Source: Reyranella sp.
GTDB taxonomy: Bacteria > Pseudomonadota > Alphaproteobacteria > Reyranellales > Reyranellaceae
Direction of reading: 5' to 3'
Length of the DNA: 35,628 bases
Assembly (NCBI GenBank): GCA_021732285.1
Contig: JAKFVH010000176.1
Location: 1-35,628, forward strand
Of this stretch, positions 1 through 7,975 are shown one piece after another. How positions within the stretch are numbered: position 1 is the stretch's first letter; each line of letters opens with the position of its first letter. A program made the position numbers and the translations under genes. The notes beneath the pieces were generated by a model. It was given only the letters and a program-made list of their open reading frames with translations, was not told the DNA's origin and made no database searches.

Positions 1-50
1 TCCATTTCGCCTCAAGTCCTCGGTCGGAAGCCGGCGCTTCTAGCAGACCA

Positions 51-66
51 GTTCCCTCGGGGGAAC
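51..66. repeat. short palindrome upstream of the first gene
   Basis: Perfect 6-bp arms GTTCCC and GGGAAC around a TCGG loop, about 140 bases before the first gene. It could be an operator or chance. The right arm contains GGAAC, the -35 core used by EcfG-type sigma factors, but no matching -10 lies 16-17 bases further on. The 203 bases before the first gene hold no other recognisable feature. Confidence 0.3.
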
Positions 67-203
67 CTGACCATGGCCAAAAAGCGGCCGAATGAGCGCG
101 AGAATTCCTCCGGTCTGCCCGGAAACGTCTCAGGGGTCGGCCGCGTATTACCAGGCATGAGCGCAGGTGCCTCTTCCGAGGACCGCGCAGAAGGAGGCAA
201 GTC

Positions 204-698
204 ATGTTGAAGCGTATGGCGATCACGTCCCTTGCCGCCGCCGCATTCTTCTCGACGGCGACGGTCGTCACGGCGCCGTTCACACCGGCTGATGCCCAGG
301 TGAGCATCACGTTCGGCTCGCCACCGCCGCCGCCGCGCTACGAGGTCGTGCCGGCGCCGCGCGTGGGCTACCTCTGGGCGCCGGGTCACTACGAGCTGAT
401 CCACGACCAGTACGTCTGGCGTCCGGGCCAGTGGCTGACCGAGCGTCCGGGCTACCGCTACGTCGCCCCCACCTGGTCGCAGGTCGGCAACCAGTGGCGC
501 TACGTGCCGAGTCGCTGGGACCGTAACGGCGACGGCGTGCCTGACCGCTATCAGGCGCAGCGCCCCCATGGCGATCGTGACCACGACGGCATCCCCAACA
601 AGTACGATCGCTACGACAACCGTCAGGGTGCGTGGGGCGATCGCGATCGCGACGGCATCCCCAATGCCTTCGATACCTGGGACAACCGTCGCCGGTAA
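204..698 (+). CDS. secreted YXWGXW-type protein with Asp-rich thrombospondin-3-like repeats
   Basis: The protein has 164 residues. A hydrophobic N-terminus with a likely signal peptidase site after ADA (about residue 31) marks it as exported. Residues 55-100 are rich in Tyr, Trp and Gly and match the YXWGXW repeat type seen in alphaproteobacterial secreted proteins (GYLWAPGHYE, YVWRPGQWL). The C-terminus carries three Asp-rich units, beginning DRNGDG (106), DRDHDG (124) and DRDRDG (147), the last two ending in YDN or WDN. These resemble calcium-binding thrombospondin type 3 repeats, so calcium binding in the envelope is an inference. The ATG is chosen because GAAGGAGG lies 7-8 bases upstream. 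An intrinsic terminator follows, so the gene is probably monocistronic. The function is unknown. Confidence 0.88.
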   Translation: MLKRMAITSLAAAAFFSTATVVTAPFTPADAQVSITFGSPPPPPRYEVVPAPRVGYLWAPGHYELIHDQYVWRPGQWLTERPGYRYVAPTWSQVGNQWRYVPSRWDRNGDGVPDRYQAQRPHGDRDHDGIPNKYDRYDNRQGAWGDRDRDGIPNAFDTWDNRRR

Positions 699-723
699 TC
701 ACGCGTAGAGTAGCGTAGGAAGG

Positions 724-755
724 GCGGGCTCGCGAAAGCGGGCCCGCTTTTCTTT
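724..755 (+). terminator. intrinsic terminator after the YXWGXW gene
   Basis: A 10-bp stem (724-733 with 738-747, one T-G wobble) closes a GAAA tetraloop and is followed by TTTTCTTT. It starts 25 bases after the stop codon. The GNRA loop and T run make this a textbook rho-independent terminator. Confidence 0.9.
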
Positions 756-796
756 GCCGGCACTTTCCTTTGATGAGCGGCGGCCTATCATGGGCC

Positions 797-1687
797 ATGC
801 GCAAGAACCGTTTCGGCCTGTCCGTCGCCCTCTCCACGCCCTTCACCGAAGACCGCGCCATCGACCTGCCGCGCCTGGTAGCGCACGCCCGCCAGTCGCT
901 GGCCGACGGCTGCACCGGCGTCACCGCCTTCGGCACGACGGGCGAGGGCGCCTCGCTCGGCTTGAACGAGCGCCAGCGCGCCCTGGGCGCCCTGGCCGGC
1001 GCCGGCATCGATCCCAAGACCCAGCTCGTGGTCGGCATCGCCGCCTCGTCGGTCGAGGATGCGGTCACACAAGGTCGCGCGGGCCTGATGCTGGGCTGCC
1101 CGAGCTTCCTGCTGGCGCCGCCGTTCTACTTCAAGGGCGCAGGCGACGAAGGCCTGTTCGACTGGTTTGCCGCCGTGCTCAGGGTGCTGGGACCCGGTGC
1201 GAGCAACGTCATCCTCTATCACATCCCTCAGGTCACCTCGGTCGGCCTGTCGATCGAGCTGGTAGACCGCCTGAAGAAGGCCTTCCCGCAGCAGGTCGCG
1301 GGCGTGAAGGATTCGTCGGGCGACTGGAACAATGCGCAAGCCCTGCTGAAGCACCACGGCGACCTGCACATCCTGATCGGCGACGAGCGGCTTCTAGCCC
1401 GGGCGATGACGCTTGGCGCCTCGGGGGCGATCAGCGGCATGCTGAACGTGATCCCCGACCTGATGCAGCCTTTGCTCGACGGCATGGAGGAGCCGCGGGT
1501 CAATGCCATGGTCGAGGCCGTGCTGGCCCATCCCGTGACCGCGGCGGTGAAGGCCCTGGTCGGCCTGCGCCGCAACGACGCTGTCGCCTGGAGCCGGATG
1601 CGTGCACCGCTTGCGTCGCTCAGCGAAGCCGAGGTCCGCAAGCTCGGCGCCACTATCGATGCCATACGCAGCAAGCGCGCAGCTTAG
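797..1687 (+). CDS. dihydrodipicolinate synthase / N-acetylneuraminate lyase family protein
   Basis: A 296-residue class I aldolase of the DHDPS/NAL superfamily, a cytosolic TIM barrel. Visible motifs are FGTTGEG (45-51, the substrate carboxylate-binding T-T pair), the conserved Tyr141 in LYHIP, and Schiff-base Lys171 in GVKDSSG. The length is normal for the family. True DapA, a 2-keto-3-deoxy-sugar-acid aldolase or a lyase are all possible. The next gene encodes an altronate-dehydratase-type enzyme making 2-keto-3-deoxygluconate, which favours a sugar-acid aldolase, but this is inference. The start is uncertain: ATG 797 aligns best with family N-termini, while ATG 773 is also in frame. Neither has a strong Shine-Dalgarno sequence. 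Confidence 0.9.
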   Translation: MRKNRFGLSVALSTPFTEDRAIDLPRLVAHARQSLADGCTGVTAFGTTGEGASLGLNERQRALGALAGAGIDPKTQLVVGIAASSVEDAVTQGRAGLMLGCPSFLLAPPFYFKGAGDEGLFDWFAAVLRVLGPGASNVILYHIPQVTSVGLSIELVDRLKKAFPQQVAGVKDSSGDWNNAQALLKHHGDLHILIGDERLLARAMTLGASGAISGMLNVIPDLMQPLLDGMEEPRVNAMVEAVLAHPVTAAVKALVGLRRNDAVAWSRMRAPLASLSEAEVRKLGATIDAIRSKRAA

Positions 1688-1692
1688 TCTTT

Positions 1693-1834
1693 GCTGGGGG
1701 CGCGCCACTCCAGTGGCGCGTCATCTCATGCTCTTCCGGACCGCGCGCATCCTGCGCGCTCATGAATCATGAGCGAGCTGGAAGCTCGCGGTCCGGAAGA
1801 CCATGACGCGCCACTGGAGTGGCGCGCCCCCAGC
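1693..1834. repeat. nested cruciform-like inverted repeat
   Basis: Perfect 32-bp arms (1693-1724 and 1803-1834) enclose a second perfect 14-bp pair (1732-1745 and 1787-1800) that is almost in register. Inside sit smaller hairpins, including CGCTCATGA-A-TCATGAGCG and GCGAGCT-GGA-AGCTCGC. Each outer arm is itself palindromic (CGCGCCAC-TCCA-GTGGCGCG). The element fills the whole gap between the aldolase and UxaA genes. It has no coding potential and looks like a dispersed REP/REPIN-type element. It may act as a bidirectional transcription barrier or mRNA stabiliser. Confidence 0.9.
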
Positions 1835-1867
1835 GGCTACCCTTTGACCTCCCAGGAGGAAATGACA

Positions 1868-3379
1868 ATGGCGGCACCGCTCACCATCCGGCTGCATCCG
1901 GCCGACAACGTCGTCGTGGCGCGCATGGACATCCTGCCCGGCACCAAGCTCGAGGGAGAGGTCGCCGCCGCCACGCGCGTGCCGCCGGGCCACAAGATCC
2001 TGACCCGCGCGGTCAAGCAGGGCGAGCCGCTGCGCAAGTACAACCAGATCATCGGCTTCGCCACCGAGGACATGACGCCCGGCACGCACATCCACACGCA
2101 CAACTGCGTCATGGGCGATTTCGAGCGCGACTATGCCTTCTGCGCCGATGCCCGGCCGACCGACTACATGACGCCGGCCGCGACCTTCATGGGCTATCGC
2201 CGCGCCGACGGCCGGACGGCGACGCGCAACTACATCGGCATCGTCACCACGGTGAACTGCTCGGCCGCGACCAGCCGCATGATCGCGAGCAAGCTCGAGC
2301 CGCTGCTCGCCCAGTATCCCAACATCGACGGCGTCGTGCCGCTGACCCATGGCGGTGGCTGTGGCATGGCGGCTTCCGGCCTCGAGATGGATGTGCTGCG
2401 CCGCACGCTCGCGGGCTACACGCGCCATCCCAACATGGCGGCGGTGGTGGTGCTGGGCCTGGGCTGCGAGACCAACCAGATCGCCGGCCTGATGAATGCC
2501 GAAGGTTTGAAGGAAGGGCCAAAGCTCATTCCCATGGCCATCCAGGACGAGGGCGGCGTCTCCAAGACGGTCATGCGTGCCGTAGGCTTCCTGAAGGAAT
2601 TGCTGCCCGAGGCCAACAACGTCAGGCGCGAGCCCATCCCGGCCAGCGAATTGATCCTGGCGTTGCAGTGCGGTGGGTCGGACGGATATTCCGGCATCTC
2701 GGCCAATCCGGCGCTGGGGGCGGCGGTCGACCTGCTGGTGCGCCATGGCGGCACGGCGGTGCTGTCGGAGACGCCGGAAATCTATGGCGCCGAGCATCTG
2801 CTCACGCGCCGTGCGGTGAGTCGCGAGGTCGGAGAGAAGATCGTGCGCCGCATCAAGTGGTGGGAAGATCATTGCGCGCGCACCGGCGGCGAGATGAACA
2901 ACAATCCGTCGCCCGGCAACAAGGCGGGCGGGCTCACCACCATCCTGGAGAAATCCCTGGGTGCGGTTGCGAAGGGCGGGACCACCAATCTGGTCGATGT
3001 CTACGAATACGCCCAGCCGATCACCGCCAAGGGCTTCGTCTACATGGATTCGCCGGGCTACGACCCGGTCTCGGCCACCGGGCAGGTCGCCGGCGGCGCC
3101 AACGTGCTCTGCTTCACCACCGGCCGGGGTAGCGTCTTTGGTTGTAAGCCTACCCCGTCGCTCAAGCTTGCAACGAATAGCTCCCTCTATCGACGCATGA
3201 CTGACGACATGGACATCAATTGCGGTACCATCGTCGATGGCGAGGAGACGATCCAGGACAACGGAAAGCGCATTTTCGAGCTGATTTTGCGCACGGCGTC
3301 GGGGCAGAAGACCAAATCCGAGGCGCTGGGCATAGGCGATGACGAATTCGAGCCGTGGAAGATCGGCGCGACAATGTGA
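1868..3379 (+). CDS. uxaA: UxaA family altronate dehydratase-type hydrolyase
   Basis: A 503-residue protein with the two-part UxaA/GarD architecture. An N-terminal SAF-like domain (about 5-85, with HIHTHN at its end) is followed by the large dehydratase domain starting GYRRADGRTATRNY. Conserved segments THGGGCGM, LGCETNQI and LQCGGSDGYSG fit altronate/galactarate dehydratases, iron-dependent enzymes that convert D-altronate to 2-keto-3-deoxy-D-gluconate. Substrate choice within the family cannot be read from sequence alone. ATG 1868 is preferred because AGGAGG (1854-1859) is 8 bases upstream; ATG 1862 would be too close. Longer frames starting upstream would translate the inverted repeat. The neighbouring DHDPS-type aldolase could act next in the pathway. 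Confidence 0.9.
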   Translation: MAAPLTIRLHPADNVVVARMDILPGTKLEGEVAAATRVPPGHKILTRAVKQGEPLRKYNQIIGFATEDMTPGTHIHTHNCVMGDFERDYAFCADARPTDYMTPAATFMGYRRADGRTATRNYIGIVTTVNCSAATSRMIASKLEPLLAQYPNIDGVVPLTHGGGCGMAASGLEMDVLRRTLAGYTRHPNMAAVVVLGLGCETNQIAGLMNAEGLKEGPKLIPMAIQDEGGVSKTVMRAVGFLKELLPEANNVRREPIPASELILALQCGGSDGYSGISANPALGAAVDLLVRHGGTAVLSETPEIYGAEHLLTRRAVSREVGEKIVRRIKWWEDHCARTGGEMNNNPSPGNKAGGLTTILEKSLGAVAKGGTTNLVDVYEYAQPITAKGFVYMDSPGYDPVSATGQVAGGANVLCFTTGRGSVFGCKPTPSLKLATNSSLYRRMTDDMDINCGTIVDGEETIQDNGKRIFELILRTASGQKTKSEALGIGDDEFEPWKIGATM

Positions 3380-3599
3380 ACAGCGTTTAGGCAACCAACT
3401 TGACTTGGGGGCGTTATTTGCCGATATGCGGCCCTACGACTTACGAACTTGGCCTTGCCTTGGCGGCCCAGCCCACAGCGGCTACGGACTACCCCCACGC
3501 GCTAATTCCCAAATTCTTCGAGTTGTCGCGGACCGTTGCAACGAGCAGCACGGCTGCGCGTGTATTTGTCTAGGCTAGCTTTGCCAAGGAGAGAGAGTG

Positions 3600-3806
3600 A
3601 TGGCTACTGGTACGGTCAAGTGGTTCAACGCCACCAAGGGTTTCGGGTTCATCCAGCCGGCCGACGGCGGCAAGGACGTGTTCGTGCACATCAGCGCGGT
3701 CGAGCGTTCGGGCCTGAACGGCCTCAACGAGGGCCAGAAGATCAGCTACGAGATCGCCACCGAGCGCGGCCGTTCGGCGGCCGTGAACCTCAAGGCGGCC
3801 GACTGA
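3600..3806 (+). CDS. cspA: cold-shock domain protein (CspA family)
   Basis: A 68-residue single cold-shock domain protein with the RNP-1 motif KGFGFI and RNP-2 motif VFVHI, preceded by the usual TVKWFN start. It binds single-stranded RNA or DNA in the cytoplasm and acts as an RNA chaperone. AAGGAG lies 8 bases before ATG 3600. A GTG immediately upstream (3597) is in frame but is too close to that site. The 220 bases before the gene show no convincing promoter. The acetyltransferase gene begins 5 bases after its stop codon, so the two are probably co-translated. Confidence 0.95.
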   Translation: MATGTVKWFNATKGFGFIQPADGGKDVFVHISAVERSGLNGLNEGQKISYEIATERGRSAAVNLKAAD

Positions 3807-3810
3807 CCAT

Positions 3811-4269
3811 TTGAAGATCGTCCCCCTCGTCGAACGTCCCGAGCTCGTCGACCAAGTCGCGGCCTGGGGCTTCGCCGAGTGGGGGCATCTCAATCCCGGC
3901 CAGACGCTTCAATCGCGCACGGCCCAGATTCGCGAGACGATGAACGACGGTCGCGCGCCGATTGTGCTCGTCGCCCTCGATGATGCCGGCGCCTTGGTCG
4001 GCACAGCTTCCCTTCTGTTCGACGATCTCGAAGGCGATCCGCGCAACCCGTGGCTCGCCAGCGTGTTCGTGCCGGCGGAGCAACGCGGCAAGGGCGTCGC
4101 ATCGGCGCTGGTCGCCGCCATCGAGGATGCGGCGAGGCGGCTCGGCTATCCCATCCTGTACCTCTTCACGACCTCGGCCGCCCGGCTTTACGCCGGCCTC
4201 GGTTGGCGCGCGCTTGAGCGCCGCGAGTATCGCGGCGAACATATCCAGGTGATGGACAAGGCGCTTTAA
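3811..4269 (+). CDS. GNAT family N-acetyltransferase
   Basis: A 152-residue GCN5-related acetyltransferase. The acetyl-CoA pyrophosphate-binding motif A is clear (VFVPAEQRGKGVASALV, with the QRGKGVA core), followed by the LY.T..A..LYAGLGW segment typical of the family C-terminus. The acceptor substrate is unknown. The start is probably TTG at 3811: MKIVPLVERPEL is a natural N-terminus and no nearer ATG exists. There is no Shine-Dalgarno sequence, which fits translational coupling to the cold-shock gene that ends 5 bases upstream. A long perfect palindrome begins right after the stop. Confidence 0.88.
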   Translation: MKIVPLVERPELVDQVAAWGFAEWGHLNPGQTLQSRTAQIRETMNDGRAPIVLVALDDAGALVGTASLLFDDLEGDPRNPWLASVFVPAEQRGKGVASALVAAIEDAARRLGYPILYLFTTSAARLYAGLGWRALERREYRGEHIQVMDKAL

Positions 4270-4323
4270 GGGAGCGCGGGCCTCTGGCCCGCTCATGAAT
4301 GCGGGCCAGAGGCCCGCGCTCCC
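4270..4323. repeat. perfect 23-bp inverted repeat, 8-base loop
   Basis: Arms 4270-4292 and 4301-4323 are perfectly complementary around TCATGAAT. The element starts on the base after the acetyltransferase stop and ends 17 bases before the amidase ATG. The 11-mer CGCTCATGAAT is shared with the centre of the 1693-1834 element. It has no T run, so it is more likely a dispersed palindromic repeat than a classical terminator, though it could attenuate read-through. Confidence 0.92.
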
Positions 4324-4340
4324 AGCAAGAGAGGGAAGCG

Positions 4341-5726
4341 ATGCCCGACGACTTTCACTACCTGTCGCTCGACGAAGTCGCCCGGCGACTTAAAGCGCGC
4401 AAGCTGTCGTCGGTCGAGGCGACGCAGGCGATGCTCGATCGCATCGCCAAGCTCGATCCCAAGCTCAAGAGCTACGCCACCGTCACGCCCGAGCGCGCGC
4501 TGGCTGATGCCAAGCGCTGCGATGCCGAAACGGCTGCCGGCAAGTCGCACGGCCCGCTGCACGGCGTGCCGATCGCGGTAAAGGATCTCTGCGACACTGA
4601 AGGCGTGCCGACGGCTGCGGGCATGGCGATCCGGCGCGACCATGTGCCGGCCAAGGATGCGACGGTGGTGACCCGCCTGAAGCAGGCGGGCGCGGTGATC
4701 CTGGGCAAGCTGCAGATGACCGAGGGCGCCTATGGCCTGCATCATCCGTCGGTCGATCCGCCCATAAATCCGTTCAATACCGCCTACTGGACCGGTGTCT
4801 CGTCTTCCGGCTCGGGGGTGGCGACCGCGGCCGGCCTGTGTTTTGCCTCGCTGGGCTCCGACACTGGCGGTTCGATCCGCTTCCCCTCGACCATGAACGG
4901 GCTGAGCGGGCTGAAGCCGACCTGGGGCCGCGTCAGCCGGGCGGGAGTCTTTCCGCTTGCCGAATCGCTCGATCATGTCGGGCCGATGTGCCGCAGCGCG
5001 CTCGATTCCGCCATCGTCCTTGGCGTCATCGCCGGCGCCGACCCCGCCGACCCGACCGCCGCGCCCCAACCCGTGCCGGACTATGCCGGCGCGATCGGCG
5101 GCGGCGTGAAGGGCAAGCGGATCGGCATGCCCAAAAACCTGATCGGCGCCGATGCCGATTGCCAACGCGCGCTCGACGGTGCGTCGGCGGTGTTGCAACG
5201 GCAGGGCGCGCAATTGATCGACGTCATGCTGCCCGACCTCGATGAGGCGACGGTGCAATGGCTGGCCCAGTGCGGCGTCGAGGCGGCATTGGCGCATGAG
5301 GCGACGTTTCCATCGCGGCGCGCCGAATACGGCGCCGAGTTCGCGGCCCTGCTCGACCTTGGCCGCGGCCTGTCAGGCCTCGAGCTCAGCCGCATGCAGC
5401 GGACGCGTGCACGCGTGACGGGCGAGCTCGAACGGCTCCTGGCGTCGATCGATCTGTTGCTGCTGCCGGCGATGGCGGTGGCGGCACCCTCGCTGGCCGC
5501 CATGAAGGCGCGCACGCCCCAAACCATCGCCTCGCGGCTGCGCTACACCGCACCGATCGACATGAGCGGCCACCCAACGCTCACCCTCCCGGGCGGCGTG
5601 ACGGCCGACGGCGTGCCGGCCGGCTTCCAGATCGTCGGCCGCAGCTTCGATGAAGCGGGTATTTTGGCTGCCGGCCATGCCTTCCAGCAGGTGACCGATT
5701 GGCATACGAGGCGCCCAGCGCTGTGA
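4341..5726 (+). CDS. amidase (amidase signature family)
   Basis: A 461-residue amidase signature enzyme. The Ser-cisSer-Lys triad is visible: Lys81 in PIAVKDLCDTEG, cis-Ser154 in GVSSSGSG, and nucleophile Ser178 in GSDTGGSIRFP. The 24-residue spacing between the serines is that of characterised members. It hydrolyses a carboxamide to acid and ammonia in the cytoplasm, and the physiological substrate is unknown. GatA is less likely because no gatB or gatC is nearby. ATG 4341 is preceded by GAGGGAAG; the frame is open further upstream but only through the inverted repeat. The gene appears to be its own transcription unit. Confidence 0.92.
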   Translation: MPDDFHYLSLDEVARRLKARKLSSVEATQAMLDRIAKLDPKLKSYATVTPERALADAKRCDAETAAGKSHGPLHGVPIAVKDLCDTEGVPTAAGMAIRRDHVPAKDATVVTRLKQAGAVILGKLQMTEGAYGLHHPSVDPPINPFNTAYWTGVSSSGSGVATAAGLCFASLGSDTGGSIRFPSTMNGLSGLKPTWGRVSRAGVFPLAESLDHVGPMCRSALDSAIVLGVIAGADPADPTAAPQPVPDYAGAIGGGVKGKRIGMPKNLIGADADCQRALDGASAVLQRQGAQLIDVMLPDLDEATVQWLAQCGVEAALAHEATFPSRRAEYGAEFAALLDLGRGLSGLELSRMQRTRARVTGELERLLASIDLLLLPAMAVAAPSLAAMKARTPQTIASRLRYTAPIDMSGHPTLTLPGGVTADGVPAGFQIVGRSFDEAGILAAGHAFQQVTDWHTRRPAL

Positions 5727-5825
5727 CCAGGAAGTGGCCGTTGCATGGACGATGAAAGCTCGATGAGGTACGATCAGCCGTCCCCCTGAAAAGTGGCTGA
5801 CATCGGGTTCCATGACGGCTGGTCC

Positions 5826-7901
5826 ATGAACATCTTCCGGAATATGCGGCTCAAGCCCAGCATTCTGACGTCGTTCGTGGTCCTTACCGTCCCCGTCTTC
5901 TTCACCATCATCGCTGTCACCTATCTCTCGAACGACCGCATTGCCCGGGCCAATGCCCAGGAGCTGGTCGAGCGCTTCCGCAACGAGGCGATCGACAACA
6001 TCCAGGACGATTTCAACCCCATCAAGTCGCTGGTCCGCTCGGCCGCCGCGATCGGCGATGAGTTTCCCGACTGCTTCGCCTCGATCCGCTGCTTCAAGTA
6101 CTTCCAGACGATTCTGGTGCACAGCCCCAAGATCGTCAGCGTCTATGTCGGCCTGGAGAACGGCAGCTTCCGCCAGACCCGCCGCATCGACCCGGAAGTG
6201 AAGCTGCAGGACCAGCTGCCGCCGCCCGGCTCGCGCTTTGCCTACCGCTGGATCGTGCCGCGGGAGGGCCAGCGCACGCTCGACCATTTCCTCTACCTCG
6301 ATGGCGACCTCAAGGAGCTGGGCTCGAGCGACCAGCCCACGACCTACGATCCGCGCAGCCGGCTGTGGTACCGCAGCGCCGCCGAAGCGCGCGCGGAAGT
6401 GATCTCCGATCCCGACGTCTTCGCGACCCTCGGGTTGATCGGCTTCACGGTGGCCGCGCCCTACTATGCGAGCGGCAAGCTCGCCGGCGTGGCGGCAGTC
6501 GACATGACGCTGACCGGGCTCGGCGAGTATCTCGCCGAGCGCAAGGTCAGCCCCGGCACCGTGAGCTACATGCTCGATCATCAGGGCCGGGTCATCGCGG
6601 CGTCGGATCTGTCGAAGACCTATGCCAACGTGGACGGCAAGCTCGAGCTGCTGCACGTCACCTCGCTCGAAAACGACCTGCCGGCCTTCGCCTTCAGTGC
6701 CCGCCCGCGCGGCAGCGAAGGCCTCTACACCTTCACGCGCGACGGCAAGGACTACGTGGCGAGCCTGGCCACCATGCCGGCCGACTTCGGCAAGAAGTGG
6801 CAGCTTTTCATCATCACGCCGCTCGCCGACTTCACCGCCGCGTTCCAGGCCAACAACATCCGGCTGGCCATCTTCGGCCTGATGGCGATGGCGCTGCAGG
6901 TGGTCGTGATCTTCTTCCTCACCGGCGTGGTCTCCTCGCCGCTCGAGAAGCTCGCCTTCAAGGTCGGCAAGATCCAGGAGCTGGGCACCGACCAGCTGCC
7001 GTCGGTGAGTTCGCCGATCAGCGAGATCTCGGTGCTGTCCAAGGCGATCGACACGCTCGACGCCGCCGTCAAGTCGTTCTCCGCCTTCGTGCCGATCGGC
7101 CTGGTGACCCAGCTCCTGCAGTCGGAGCAGAAGCTCGAGCTCGGCGGCCACAGCCGCTTCCTCACCATCTTCTTCTCCGATCTCGAGGGCTTCTCGACGC
7201 TCTCCGAGGAGGTACCGTCGCAGGAGCTGCTGCTGCGTGTCTCCGCCTATCTCGAGCTGGTGACCAAGACCGTCAACCAGGAGCACGGCACCATCGACAA
7301 GTTCATCGGCGACGGCGTGATGGCCTTCTGGGGCGCGCCGGCGCTGCTCGAAGACCATGCCTGGCGGTCGTGCGTGGCGGCGATGCGCATCCAGCGCGGC
7401 ATGGATGCGCTGAACGAGCGCTGGCACGCCGAGGGCCTGAAGCCGCTCAACATCCGCATCGGCATCCACAGCGACGCCGTCCTGGTGGGCAACGTCGGCT
7501 CCAAGGAACGCATGAGCTATACCGTGATGGGCGACGGCGTGAACGTCGCCGCCCGGCTGGAAGGCACCAACAAGGAATTCCATACCCGTATCCTCATCAG
7601 CCACGCGGTATTCAAGGAGGCGGGCGAGCGGCTGTGCGTGCGGCCGATCGACGACGTCACGGTGAAGGGGCGGCGCTCCAAGATTCCGATCTACGAGCTG
7701 ATGGGCGTCTACGGCGCCGACGATCCCGGCCTGGAGCCCGGCCCCGAGACCCAGCGGTTAGCCAAGTTGACGCGGCTTGCCTATGAGGCTCTGGTCAAGG
7801 AGGACTACACTTTGGCAGCGCGCCGCTACCGCGAGATACTGGCGGAATATCCCGACGATCCGGTGGCGTCGACGTTGGTCAAACGGCTTGTCACGGCATA
7901 G
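5826..7901 (+). CDS. membrane-bound Cache-domain class III adenylate cyclase
   Basis: A receptor cyclase of about 691 residues. A transmembrane helix near residues 10-35 is followed by a large periplasmic Cache-like sensor (about 40-340), a second helix (about 345-370), a linker, and a class III cyclase domain. Catalytic residues are complete: metal ligands Asp452 (FFSDLEGF) and Asp496 (FIGDGVMAFWG), and transition-state Asn573 and Arg577 (GDGVNVAARLEG). The adenine-selecting pair is Lys492 and Thr566, which indicates ATP rather than GTP and the class IIIb type. The C-terminus (last ~55 residues) is helical and TPR-like. It should make cAMP in response to a periplasmic ligand. The start is uncertain: GTG 5793 and ATG 5844 are in-frame alternatives, none with a good ribosome site. 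Confidence 0.92.
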   Translation: MNIFRNMRLKPSILTSFVVLTVPVFFTIIAVTYLSNDRIARANAQELVERFRNEAIDNIQDDFNPIKSLVRSAAAIGDEFPDCFASIRCFKYFQTILVHSPKIVSVYVGLENGSFRQTRRIDPEVKLQDQLPPPGSRFAYRWIVPREGQRTLDHFLYLDGDLKELGSSDQPTTYDPRSRLWYRSAAEARAEVISDPDVFATLGLIGFTVAAPYYASGKLAGVAAVDMTLTGLGEYLAERKVSPGTVSYMLDHQGRVIAASDLSKTYANVDGKLELLHVTSLENDLPAFAFSARPRGSEGLYTFTRDGKDYVASLATMPADFGKKWQLFIITPLADFTAAFQANNIRLAIFGLMAMALQVVVIFFLTGVVSSPLEKLAFKVGKIQELGTDQLPSVSSPISEISVLSKAIDTLDAAVKSFSAFVPIGLVTQLLQSEQKLELGGHSRFLTIFFSDLEGFSTLSEEVPSQELLLRVSAYLELVTKTVNQEHGTIDKFIGDGVMAFWGAPALLEDHAWRSCVAAMRIQRGMDALNERWHAEGLKPLNIRIGIHSDAVLVGNVGSKERMSYTVMGDGVNVAARLEGTNKEFHTRILISHAVFKEAGERLCVRPIDDVTVKGRRSKIPIYELMGVYGADDPGLEPGPETQRLAKLTRLAYEALVKEDYTLAARRYREILAEYPDDPVASTLVKRLVTA

Positions 7902-7975
7902 GAGAGAATGCCGTCCGTGCGAAGGGCATTGGTGGGGACTGTGCCCGGGAAGTGTGTGCTTTGGGGGTAACTGAC

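Noticed and set aside
62..84. EcfG-type promoter starting with GGAAC
   Set aside because: No CGTT-type -10 at 16-17 bases downstream.
73..210. 45-codon frame upstream of and overlapping the first gene
   Set aside because: It has no proper ribosome site, no recognisable sequence, and looks like chance open frame in GC-rich DNA.
1769..1867. N-terminal extension of the UxaA frame
   Set aside because: It translates the inverted repeat, and a perfect Shine-Dalgarno marks ATG 1868 as the start.
3536..3568. Possible promoter TTGCAA ... TATTTG before the cold-shock gene
   Set aside because: Spacing is 21 bases, too long for a sigma-70 promoter.
5373..7604. 743-residue minus-strand frame opposite the amidase and cyclase
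   Set aside because: Antisense of two well-supported genes; composition is that of a shadow frame rich in Arg, Asp, Gly and Val.
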